From Syntrophaceae bacterium UBA2210 (lineage in GTDB: Bacteria; Desulfobacterota; Syntrophia; Syntrophales; UBA2210): 18,221 bases of DNA. Shown here piece by piece: positions 10,647-17,795 of this stretch. A program made the position numbers and the translations under genes. Under the pieces are notes generated by a model, which was given only the letters and a program-made list of their open reading frames with translations, did no database searches and was not told where the DNA came from. The stretch's first letter is position 1; the number at the start of each line of letters is the position of its first letter. Where the stretch lies: contig DCUQ01000009.1 of the NCBI GenBank assembly GCA_002327865.1, forward strand, positions 295,028 through 313,248, written 5' to 3'.

Positions 10647-12288
10647 ACCCGGCCGGCTTTTTCCCGCTCCACTCCGCCTTGCGCAGTTCGACACGTTTTA
10701 TCTTCCCGCTGACGGTCTTGGGCAGATCCGTGACAAACACTATCTTCCGAGGGTACTTATAAGGAGCCGTGGCACCCTTCACATATTCCTGAAGCTCACG
10801 GGCCAGTTCATCGCTTCCGGCGAATCCCGGGGCAAGAACTACAAAGGCCTTGACGATCTCGCCGCGCGTTGCATCCGGGCTTGAGACAACCGCCGATTCC
10901 GCCACGGCGGGGTGTTCCAGCAGGGCACTTTCCACCTCGAAGGGACCTATACGATACCCGGATGTCAGGATAATGTCATCTGCTCTTCCCACAAACCAGA
11001 AATACCCGTCTTCATCGATATAGGCCCTGTCACCCGTGATGTACCAGTCGCCCCTGTATGACGCCGCTGTTTTACCGGGATCTTTCCAGTATTCTTTGAA
11101 AAGGCCGAGTGGACGCTTTGGCTTGACCCGGACAGCGATATCTCCTTCAACATTCGGAGGGAGACAGTTTCCCGCTTCATCAATCACCTGGAGATCAAAA
11201 CCGGGGGTCCGCTTCCCCATGGAACCTAAGCGAGGTTCGATGCACGGGAAGCTGGCACACAGGCATACCGTCTCCGTCTGGCCGTACCCGTCTCGAATGG
11301 TTATCCCGGTAGCCCCCTTCCAGATATCTATAATCTCCGCATTAAGAGGCTCTCCGGCGCTGACACAGTGACGAAGAGACGGAAATGCACAGTCGCTCAG
11401 ATCCTGGAGTACCAACATCCGGTATAGGGTGGGGGCGCCGCACATGGTTGTGACAGGATATCGCCGGAGACACGCCAGGGTCGTCACCGGATCGATCCGG
11501 TCGGCGGTATGTACAAATACTGCGGCTCCGCAGTACCACGGGGCAAAATAACTGCTCCATGCCGCCTTTGCCCATCCGGTATCGCTGATGTTCCAGTGGA
11601 GATCGTTCGCCGTAAGGTCAAGCCAGTAACGGCCCGTAACCTGGTGTCCGAGAGGGTACGAGGTGTGCGTGTGGAGAGTCATCTTCGGATTCCCGGCTGT
11701 GCCGGATGTGAAATAGACTATGGCTCCTTCGTCCCGCTTTGTATCTACCGTCTCGAATTCCTCCGGGGCATCACGAAGCTCTTCATCGTAAGAGATCCAT
11801 CCTTCCCTCGGCGTCCCGACGATCAGCTTCTTTCTCAGCGTAGGGCACCGCTCCATCACATCCTCCAGCTTCGGGGCATTCGCGTTATCGGTGATGAAGC
11901 AAACGGCCCCCGCCGCATTAATCCGGTATTCAAGGTCTTTGGCGGTTAATTGGGTGGTGCCGGGGGTTATGATAACCCCCATACGGATACAGGCGGTGAA
12001 TATCTCCCACCATGCGGGATTGCGGTTCAGTATGGCCATGACCACATCTCCCCGCCTGATACCCTGGCGGGTAAGAACATTGGCGAGTTTTCTGGAAGCT
12101 ATACTGAAATCGAGGAAAGTTCGTTTTAATTCGCTGCCGTCGTCTGAGACACACCACATGGCCAGCTTGCCCGGATCTTCAGCCCACTTGTCGACGATAT
12201 CCTTCGCGAAGTTGAATCTCCCGGGCACCTCCCACGTGAACACGGCATACTCGTTCTCATAGTCGGTCATATTCCGTGCCTTGCGCAT
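10639..12288 (-). CDS. AMP-forming acyl-CoA synthetase, medium-chain (ACSM-like)
   Basis: This adenylate-forming enzyme activates a carboxylic acid with ATP and CoA. The protein has 549 residues. It carries the phosphate-binding loop TSGTAGNPKMTLH (194-206), a middle region typical of medium-chain/acetyl-like synthetases (WNISDTGWAKAAWSSYFAPW), the aromatic-containing DGYGQTET motif (333-340), the hinge segment GDWYITGDRAYIDEDGYF (413-430) and the C-terminal catalytic lysine K529 in PKTVSGKIKR. Sequence style resembles mammalian ACSM and bacterial benzoate/medium-chain enzymes; the exact substrate cannot be read from sequence. The first ATG (12288) has GGAGGA close upstream; ATG 12270 with its own AAGG is a possible alternative. 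The gene stands alone, facing priA, with a promoter candidate at 12329-12355. No acyl-CoA dehydrogenase genes are nearby. Confidence 0.9.
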   Translation of the reverse strand: MRKARNMTDYENEYAVFTWEVPGRFNFAKDIVDKWAEDPGKLAMWCVSDDGSELKRTFLDFSIASRKLANVLTRQGIRRGDVVMAILNRNPAWWEIFTACIRMGVIITPGTTQLTAKDLEYRINAAGAVCFITDNANAPKLEDVMERCPTLRKKLIVGTPREGWISYDEELRDAPEEFETVDTKRDEGAIVYFTSGTAGNPKMTLHTHTSYPLGHQVTGRYWLDLTANDLHWNISDTGWAKAAWSSYFAPWYCGAAVFVHTADRIDPVTTLACLRRYPVTTMCGAPTLYRMLVLQDLSDCAFPSLRHCVSAGEPLNAEIIDIWKGATGITIRDGYGQTETVCLCASFPCIEPRLGSMGKRTPGFDLQVIDEAGNCLPPNVEGDIAVRVKPKRPLGLFKEYWKDPGKTAASYRGDWYITGDRAYIDEDGYFWFVGRADDIILTSGYRIGPFEVESALLEHPAVAESAVVSSPDATRGEIVKAFVVLAPGFAGSDELARELQEYVKGATAPYKYPRKIVFVTDLPKTVSGKIKRVELRKAEWSGKKPAGST

Positions 12289-12328
12289 AGCTCCTCCGAT
12301 ATGTTTGAGTGCTATCTGTTTGTAAACA

Positions 12329-12355
12329 CCTATAGTAACGGGTATTTCCTGTCAA
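12329..12355 (-). promoter_or_regulatory. Candidate sigma-70 promoter for the acyl-CoA synthetase gene
   Basis: Read on the minus strand, a perfect -35 box TTGACA (12355-12350) is followed after 15 nt by TATAGG (12334-12329). The spacing is short, which lowers confidence. The implied leader is about 35 nt and includes the GGAGGA ribosome site. Confidence 0.45.
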
Positions 12356-12446
12356 GAAAATTCCCACTCGATGCCGTTATGATAAAAGATGTCACGCAAT
12401 CCCCACACGCCGGACTACCGGCGCCTTGTGTGTCGTTCAAAACATA

Positions 12447-12474
12447 TTGACAACTCCGGTACATTCCTTATATT
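12447..12474 (+). promoter_or_regulatory. Strong sigma-70 promoter for mltC
   Basis: A perfect -35 box TTGACA (12447-12452) and a -10 box TATATT (12469-12474) are spaced by 16 nt. Transcription would start near 12481, giving a leader of about 165 nt before the mltC ATG, longer than other leaders in the window. Confidence 0.6.
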
Positions 12475-12645
12475 CACAGACATTGAGACTGTGGATTTCC
12501 GGCGCGTCAAACAGACGAGGAACAGATCCCTCTCTGCTCCGTTGATATTTCCGATTCCGACAGCATGTGCCGGGATGTCCGAAACGACCGGGTTAATTGC
12601 ATAGCGCGCAAGAGAAACACGTCTGGATTCGTATTAATTTCTACC

Positions 12646-13824
12646 ATGAAACATTTATCTTTCATATCGACCGTCATTCTCATTATCGCAGGTTGCTCCG
12701 CCTGGGATGCCGCCCGTGTGGCCAGGATAGCGGCGACCGGGGATGTCGCCTCCGCCCAGCGGATGGCCGCGGAGAAGGCTGCCGGGTATGCAGCGAACCC
12801 GCAAGTCCTGAGTAGAGATATACAGCGCTTTCAGAAAGAGTTCGGGACACTCGTTGAAACTTTCAGAAAATCGGTAGGCGGCGTCTGGGGAACGGAAGAG
12901 ATAAAAGAACCCGGTCCCAAAGAATATGTTAAATACACGCAGAACTATCTTTCACGCGCCTCGGTCGATTTCGACAGAGGAATAATCACCGTTGAAACTC
13001 TGGATCAGAAAGACCCGTTAACAAGCTTAAAGAACGCCATAATCACGACCCTGCTGACACCTGACGATCCCAGGGCCGTCGATATCTACTCCGCCGGAAC
13101 CGTAAAACTGGGAGAAGTTCCGTTTCTATACGGCGAGGTACGTGACCAGGAGGGTAAAAATATCCGGTGGTCCTGGCGGGCGGGTTATTTCGCCGATTAT
13201 CTGATTAAGAACAAGTTACAGACCAGACAGATCAAAACCGCCACCGCAACCGGGAATGTGCCCTTCGTGGTTATACGGATGGTCGAAGACCACGACGAAA
13301 TACGCGCGCTGAAGTACAGACCGTTTGTCGAAGAGTTCGCAAAGCGTTTTTCCATCAGTAAAAATCTTGTCTACGCCATTATCAAGACCGAAAGCGATTT
13401 CAATCCATACGCGGTTAGTAAAGCTCCCGCCTTCGGACTCATGCAGATCGTTCCGTCTACCGCGGGACAAGACACGTACAGGTTTTTGAACAATACCGAC
13501 GGGCTGCCCTCCAGGGAATTTCTATTCAATGCCGAAAACAATATTCAATACGGTACGGCTTACCTTCATCTCCTGCGCTACAAATACCTGGCCGACATTC
13601 AAGACCCTTTATCCAGGGAATATTGCGTAATAGCCGCTTACAACACCGGTGCGGGGGATGTACTGCGTACTTTCGACGCCGACAGGAAACGCGCGCCGCA
13701 ACGGATAAACAGCATCGGGCCCCTTCAGGTATTCAACACTCTTCAGACTGAACTTCCCCGTGACGAGGCGCGAAGATATCTGGGAAAGGTAATGGATGCC
13801 AAGAAAAAATTTGTGAACTTCTAG
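12646..13824 (+). CDS. mltC: Membrane-bound lytic murein transglycosylase C (lipoprotein)
   Basis: MltC cleaves the MurNAc-GlcNAc bond of peptidoglycan, forming 1,6-anhydro ends, and is tethered to the outer membrane. The 392-residue protein begins with a short lipoprotein signal ending in the lipobox IAGC (C17), and Ser18 after the cysteine is consistent with outer-membrane sorting. An N-terminal MltC-specific domain (about 45-215) is followed by the SLT domain: FVEEFAKRFSISKNLVYAII, catalytic E249 in KTESDFNPYAVS, AFGLMQIVPSTAG, YGTAYLHLL and AAYNTGAG. The order and the C-terminus (RRYLGKVMDAKKKF) match E. coli MltC closely (359 residues there). ATG 12646 is chosen because it starts the signal peptide; it lacks a good Shine-Dalgarno, which is odd. 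The frame extends upstream to 12565 without conservation. Confidence 0.93.
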   Translation: MKHLSFISTVILIIAGCSAWDAARVARIAATGDVASAQRMAAEKAAGYAANPQVLSRDIQRFQKEFGTLVETFRKSVGGVWGTEEIKEPGPKEYVKYTQNYLSRASVDFDRGIITVETLDQKDPLTSLKNAIITTLLTPDDPRAVDIYSAGTVKLGEVPFLYGEVRDQEGKNIRWSWRAGYFADYLIKNKLQTRQIKTATATGNVPFVVIRMVEDHDEIRALKYRPFVEEFAKRFSISKNLVYAIIKTESDFNPYAVSKAPAFGLMQIVPSTAGQDTYRFLNNTDGLPSREFLFNAENNIQYGTAYLHLLRYKYLADIQDPLSREYCVIAAYNTGAGDVLRTFDADRKRAPQRINSIGPLQVFNTLQTELPRDEARRYLGKVMDAKKKFVNF

Positions 13825-13880
13825 CTTCAAGAAATTCCCGGCACCGGCATAAAAAATCCGTTATCATATTCCAGCTTCGA

Positions 13881-13895
13881 GCCGATCCCATCGGC
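13881..13895. repeat. Short perfect hairpin between converging mltC and thioesterase genes
   Basis: GCCGAT and ATCGGC form a 6-bp stem around a 3-nt loop in the 118-nt gap between two converging genes. No T-run follows on either strand, so it may at most be a weak bidirectional 3'-end structure. Confidence 0.3.
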
Positions 13896-13942
13896 GTGGG
13901 ACACAAAATACAGCATGCGGTTAGTCGAAGAGAGGCGGACCG

Positions 13943-14446
13943 CTATGCACAATCTTCAGGCCTGTCCTGGCATGCCTTTTCCTTTTCCTTTTCTAAAAGC
14001 CTTACCTTTCTTCTTGCCATCGCCTCGCGATTGCGCCGTTCCTGATCTCTGGTCTCCAGAATAAGCGGGGGCAACTCAACCGGTTTATTCTCTCTGTTCA
14101 AAGCCACGAAGGTGATATAGGCAGAGGCCGTGTGCCTGACTTCTCCGGTGATCAAGTCTTCCGACTCGACCCGTACACCGATCTCCATTGAGGTTCTTCC
14201 GACCAGGTTCAACGAAGCTTTAAGCGTAAGCAGGTTCCCCACATATACGGGATGATGAAAATCCAGCCTGTCGATGGCGGCTGTAACCGTATTGGCACGT
14301 GCGTGTTTCGTCGCGACCACACCGGCGATCGTATCGATCAGTTTCATGATTACGCCGCCGTGGACATTCCCGGCCGGATTCGCGTCCTGCGGATTCATTT
14401 GCTGTGCCAGTATGACACTGCTTTCTTCGATTTTTTTCCCTTTCAT
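13943..14446 (-). CDS. Acyl-CoA thioesterase, hotdog fold (YciA/BFIT-like)
   Basis: The 167-residue protein has a single hotdog domain (about 8-125) and should hydrolyse acyl-CoA to free acid and CoA. The signature is MNPQDANPAGNVHGGVIMKL, with N23 in the position of the catalytic Asn of YciA-type enzymes, NVHGG at the turn and D38 in LIDTIAG; later RLDFHHPVYVGNLL and TASAYITFVALN are also typical. A highly charged tail (about 130-167) follows. It has a very good ribosome site, GAGGAGGA (14451-14458), before ATG 14446. Substrate chain length cannot be told. It lies 161 nt downstream of azlD on the same strand, separated by a hairpin, and may be transcribed independently, though I see no convincing promoter. 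Confidence 0.9.
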   Translation of the reverse strand: MKGKKIEESSVILAQQMNPQDANPAGNVHGGVIMKLIDTIAGVVATKHARANTVTAAIDRLDFHHPVYVGNLLTLKASLNLVGRTSMEIGVRVESEDLITGEVRHTASAYITFVALNRENKPVELPPLILETRDQERRNREAMARRKVRLLEKEKEKACQDRPEDCA

Positions 14447-14584
14447 GTTATCCTCCTCTATTGCACAGCATTCTCATCCTGAAGTTTTCATGCAAAACCG
14501 GCTGCACGTTCCGGAAGTCTTTCCCGGAATTTACAACAGCAGGGCCGAGTACATCAAGTGAAACATAACTTTGCCGGTGGGCAT

Positions 14585-14604
14585 GGCGGCAGCGCAGTGC
14601 CGCC
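14585..14604 (-). terminator. GC-rich hairpin just after azlD
   Basis: GGCGGCA (14585-14591) and TGCCGCC (14598-14604) make a perfect 7-bp GC-rich stem with a 6-nt loop, starting 4 nt beyond the azlD stop. The sequence after it on the minus strand is not T-rich, so it may stabilise the 3' end or slow polymerase rather than act as a full intrinsic terminator. Confidence 0.35.
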
Positions 14605-14607
14605 GCA

Positions 14608-14931
14608 TCAAAAGATTTTCCCCGCGAGCCAAAAGAGAAGCATTCCGAATATGACGGTTCCGGCGAGCGATCTCGTCTTGATACCGAAGACGATCGTCGG
14701 AATTGCCACGATAAATTCGGGCCGCATAAGATCAATATGCCGCGGATCTCCTGTCGTTATCAGCATCGGGAGTATCAGGGAACTTAATATCGCGGCCGGG
14801 ATAAGGTCGAGCCATTGCTCAAACCATTCCGGCAGTTTCCGCCGGGACAGCAATACGAGAGGAAGCCACCGCGGCACATAAGTGACAATCCCCATCCCGA
14901 GAATAACGTACAGATAATTGTCATGCATCAT
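14608..14931 (-). CDS. azlD: AzlD-family subunit of branched-chain amino acid exporter
   Basis: AzlD is the small membrane partner of AzlC; such pairs (BrnFE in Corynebacterium) export branched-chain amino acids. The 107-residue protein has about four hydrophobic segments (about 6-28, 38-60, 69-85, 89-105) and the family's TYVPRWLPL motif at about 17-25, where other members have T-x-x-x-R-x-x-P. Its ATG overlaps the azlC stop by 4 bp (ATGA), the classic arrangement for coupled translation of a two-subunit transporter. Substrate in this organism is inferred. Confidence 0.88.
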   Translation of the reverse strand: MMHDNYLYVILGMGIVTYVPRWLPLVLLSRRKLPEWFEQWLDLIPAAILSSLILPMLITTGDPRHIDLMRPEFIVAIPTIVFGIKTRSLAGTVIFGMLLFWLAGKIF

Positions 14932-15716
14932 GTTTCCCGTTCCGTCCGCGCAAAGAACTTCGACCGCTTAAGAAACACCCCGAGAGTCGCCGCGACTACC
15001 GAAGCGATAACGATGTATGAATTGCCGGGCAGGAGCAGCGACAAGGTAACCGCCAGAACCCCGGCGATTACGGCAACTGTCACATACAAGCCGCCCCGCA
15101 ACTGGAAAACAAGCAGGCATAAAAACATGGCGACCAGCGCGTAGTCGATCCCTAACGCACCGGCAGGGATGAACCGTCCGCCCAATCCGCCTGCCACGGT
15201 GCTTATAATCCACGTAAGATTCGAGGCATGATTAAGAACGAGGGCGCGCCGCCAGTCCCAGTCTCCCTCCCTGAATTTGACGATATTAAGGGCGAAACTC
15301 TCGTCGGTTACCCCGTAAGCAAAGAGCGACAGTTTCCCTGTGCCGAGATTGCGCATGAACGTCGAAAGGGACGAACTCATGAGTATGTGGCGAAGATTGA
15401 TCGTAAACGTGGTTATAATGATGGGAATAGCCCCCGCGCCGGCACTCAGCATGGATATGCCGATAAACTGGGCGCTGCCAGCATAAACGAGGATGGACAT
15501 GAGACCTATTTCCAGCGGGCTGAATCCTGCCTTTTGTGCGATTACGCCGAAAGCGAGCCCTATGGCAATGTAGCCGAGACAGACGGGCCACGCTCCGACA
15601 ATCCCGTCTTTGATTATTACCGCCCAGTCTGGTGTTTTTCCCCTGGAATCAATGATTGCCATCCGTAGAATGCGTGACCCCGTTTCATAATCCTGCGACA
15701 TCACTGCCGTCGGCAT
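14928..15716 (-). CDS. azlC: AzlC-family subunit of branched-chain amino acid exporter
   Basis: AzlC is the large membrane subunit of an amino acid exporter. The protein has up to 262 residues. After a polar N-terminus (1-38) it shows the conserved start IVGAWPVCLGYIAIGLAFGV, then SILVYAGSAQFIGISML, the strongly conserved TTFTINLRHILMSSSL and TDESFAL, followed by several hydrophobic segments up to about 250. The start is uncertain: ATG 15716 gives the longest product, but ATG 15701 and ATG 15662 are in frame and none has a good Shine-Dalgarno. It overlaps azlD by 4 bp and is divergent from the alcohol dehydrogenase gene across a 140-nt gap. Confidence 0.9.
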   Translation of the reverse strand: MPTAVMSQDYETGSRILRMAIIDSRGKTPDWAVIIKDGIVGAWPVCLGYIAIGLAFGVIAQKAGFSPLEIGLMSILVYAGSAQFIGISMLSAGAGAIPIIITTFTINLRHILMSSSLSTFMRNLGTGKLSLFAYGVTDESFALNIVKFREGDWDWRRALVLNHASNLTWIISTVAGGLGGRFIPAGALGIDYALVAMFLCLLVFQLRGGLYVTVAVIAGVLAVTLSLLLPGNSYIVIASVVAATLGVFLKRSKFFARTERET

Positions 15717-15783
15717 GAAGATTTACTACATTCCAAGCAGTAAGTCAAAAACGCTTCTACCAATCATGCCCCGGAAAGCCGCA

Positions 15784-15812
15784 TTGACATACCGGTGAGG
15801 CTCATGTATACG
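15784..15812 (+). promoter_or_regulatory. Sigma-70 promoter for the alcohol dehydrogenase-mobA pair
   Basis: A perfect -35 box TTGACA (15784-15789), 17 nt of spacer and a -10 box TATACG (15807-15812) precede the gene by 44 nt. Transcription would start near 15819. Confidence 0.55.
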
Positions 15813-15856
15813 TTTTTCAACGGTCGTTATACGATACTCTTCATGGAAATTGAGAT

Positions 15857-17020
15857 ATGCGGAATTTTACATTTCAAAACCAGACAAAAATCATTTTCGG
15901 CAAGGGCCAGATACAGAAAACGGGCTGCGAGGTCGCGAGTTTCGGCAAGAAAGTCCTGATGGTATATGGCAAGGGCAGTATAAAACGGAACGGCATTTAC
16001 GATCAGGTTGTCGCATCTCTGAATGCCGAGCGCCTTACAATTGTCGAGTTTCCCGGAGTCAAGTCGAACCCTGTACTGTCACATACCCGGAAAGGCATAG
16101 ACCTGGCCAAACGGGAAGGAGTGGATGTGGTGCTCGCGGTCGGAGGAGGCAGTGTCATCGATTCGGCAAAGACAATAGCGGCAGGGGCGAAAACCGAAGA
16201 TGACGTATGGGATTATTTTTCACAGGGAAAGACTATACAGGACGCTCTCCCTATCCTGACAGTCGTAACCGTCTCGGCCAGCGCGTCGGAGATGAATTCT
16301 GCAGCGGTCATTACAAAAGAGGAGGGGGCCAGAAAATTTTCCATCAGGTCGCCCTTTATCCAGCCGAAAACATCCATCCTGGACCCTGAAACGTTATTTA
16401 CACTCAGCCACGAATACAGCGCGTACAGCGCCGTAGACGCGATAACACACATGCTGGAGGGTTATTTTAACAACAAGGAACCGAACAGCCCACTGCAGGA
16501 CAGGCTGGTGGAAGGCCTTATAAAAACCATCATGGAAAGCACGGAAACCATTCTGAGAGAACCCGTGAATTATGACGCACGGGCGAATATGATGTGGGCC
16601 GCCACGCTCGCTTTTAACGGCCTTACTACGGCGGGAATGGGAAAAGTATCCCTTCCTGCCCACATGATAGAGCACTCGCTGAGCGCGCTGTACGATATAG
16701 CGCACGGAGCAGGGCTTTCGATCGTTCTACCGGGGTGGATGATGTATGCCATAGAGAAGAACCCGGCCAGATTCGCGCGTTTAAGCCTGGAGATTTTCGG
16801 CATCACTGACAACGATAATTTTAAAGCGGGAGTTGAAGGAATAACCCGTCTGAAAGAATGGTTTTCATCCATCGGAAGTCCCGTATCGCTTCGGGAGGCA
16901 GCCATACCGGAAAAGGATATAGACAAAATCGCGCAAAACGCGTACGTCCTGGCGGAAGCCTGGGGGCTCACTGACTATTCCGAAACGGTTATCACCGATA
17001 TCCTCAGGCGGTGCGACTAA
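15857..17020 (+). CDS. Iron-containing alcohol dehydrogenase (butanol dehydrogenase/YqhD type)
   Basis: This group III dehydrogenase interconverts alcohols and aldehydes (or ketones) with NAD(P)H. The 387-residue protein has the dinucleotide motif GGGSVIDSAK (96-105) and the four metal ligands of the family: D194 and H198 (SAVDAITHMLE), H269 (PAHMIEHSL) and H283 (YDIAHGAGLS). The opening NFTFQNQTKIIFGKG and the SASEMNSAAVI segment are typical of the YqhD/BdhA subgroup, which often prefers NADPH and short aldehydes; the substrate here is not known. The start ATG 15857 has only a weak Shine-Dalgarno (GGA at 15846-15848). It is 13 nt before mobA, so the two are probably cotranscribed, although no functional link is evident. 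Confidence 0.92.
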   Translation: MRNFTFQNQTKIIFGKGQIQKTGCEVASFGKKVLMVYGKGSIKRNGIYDQVVASLNAERLTIVEFPGVKSNPVLSHTRKGIDLAKREGVDVVLAVGGGSVIDSAKTIAAGAKTEDDVWDYFSQGKTIQDALPILTVVTVSASASEMNSAAVITKEEGARKFSIRSPFIQPKTSILDPETLFTLSHEYSAYSAVDAITHMLEGYFNNKEPNSPLQDRLVEGLIKTIMESTETILREPVNYDARANMMWAATLAFNGLTTAGMGKVSLPAHMIEHSLSALYDIAHGAGLSIVLPGWMMYAIEKNPARFARLSLEIFGITDNDNFKAGVEGITRLKEWFSSIGSPVSLREAAIPEKDIDKIAQNAYVLAEAWGLTDYSETVITDILRRCD

Positions 17021-17033
17021 GGCGGTGAACAGC

Positions 17034-17597
17034 ATGACAGGCATCATATTGTGCGGCGGCAGAAACACCAGAATGGGCGAAAACAAGGCCTTTATAGAAA
17101 TAGGCGGAGAACGTATCATCGAGCGGACGATCCGCATCTTCAGGGATATTTTTCAAGAGATTATACTGGTTACCAACGCCCCGCTCGAATATCTCGATCT
17201 GGGGGTCAAGATCGTGACGGACATCGTCAAGGGGAAAGCCGCGCTGGGAGGAATCTACACAGGTCTTTTCCATTCGTCGTTCGATCACGCCTTTGTCTGT
17301 CCCTGCGATATGCCCTCCCTGAATCGGGATTTCATACAATACATGGTTCGGAAGGTGAACGGTCATGATATCGTGGTTCCTTCGACACCGCACGGTCTTC
17401 AGCCACTCCACGCGATATATTCCAGAAAGTGTATCCCTTCCATAAAAAAGCTCATCGATGAAGATAATCTTAAGATAACCGGCTTTTACAAAGGATCGAG
17501 GGTACTCCGGATACCGGCCGATGTAATCGCCAAATTCGGACCGTTTGAAAAGATGTTCGTCAACATCAATTCGCCCGAAGATCTCGCGAAAATATAA
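17034..17597 (+). CDS. mobA: Molybdenum cofactor guanylyltransferase
   Basis: MobA attaches GMP from GTP to molybdopterin, making the guanine dinucleotide cofactor used by enzymes such as formate dehydrogenases. The 187-residue protein has the N-terminal nucleotide-binding signature ILCGGRNTRMGENKAF (5-20), LGGIYTGL (71-78), the metal-binding PCDMP (90-94), and the C-terminal VNINSPEDL motif. I choose ATG 17034 because AAGGCGG (17019-17025) is 8 nt upstream; a GTG at 17025 is in frame but lies inside that site. Closest relatives by motif are MobA, with the related MobA-like xanthine dehydrogenase accessory proteins a less likely alternative. No molybdoenzyme gene is in the window. Confidence 0.88.
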   Translation: MTGIILCGGRNTRMGENKAFIEIGGERIIERTIRIFRDIFQEIILVTNAPLEYLDLGVKIVTDIVKGKAALGGIYTGLFHSSFDHAFVCPCDMPSLNRDFIQYMVRKVNGHDIVVPSTPHGLQPLHAIYSRKCIPSIKKLIDEDNLKITGFYKGSRVLRIPADVIAKFGPFEKMFVNINSPEDLAKI

Positions 17598-17740
17598 CCT
17601 CTTTCTTCCCGTATCATTCCACATTGTTTTTTCCGGCTCAAAAACATGCCCCATTCACAACACCTTGTATTTTCACGCGATACGGAGTGGCATGGCGAAA
17701 AGGTAACACTTCCCGATCCCCTGTTCCAGGAAAAAGTGTA

Positions 17741-17770
17741 TTGACATAGATAAGGCTCCATGATTATTAA
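17741..17770 (+). promoter_or_regulatory. Candidate sigma-70 promoter for pyrG
   Basis: A perfect -35 box TTGACA (17741-17746) is followed by TTATTA after 17 nt or TATTAA (17765-17770) after 18 nt. Transcription would start near 17776, about 20 nt before the pyrG ATG. The rest of the 198-nt gap after mobA shows no clear terminator. Confidence 0.5.
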
Positions 17771-17795
17771 TGGCAACAAAACGAAGGGAAGATGG

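Larger units (their letters stand above)
12289..12645. other. 357-bp divergent intergenic region between the acyl-CoA synthetase gene and mltC
   Basis: The gap separates two genes transcribed away from each other. It holds a promoter candidate on each strand (listed separately) and a leader of about 165 nt before mltC. An open frame from 12389 to 12604 crosses the mltC promoter and shows no family resemblance, so I do not call it. No tRNA, repeat or recognised riboswitch was seen. Confidence 0.6.

Noticed and set aside
12389..12604. 71-codon open frame upstream of mltC
   Set aside because: It crosses the near-consensus mltC promoter, has no ribosome site and no family resemblance.
17609..17685. 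CCGTATC ... GATACGG inverted repeat between mobA and pyrG
   Set aside because: Seven-base arms separated by about 63 nt are expected by chance, and there is no supporting structure or T-run.
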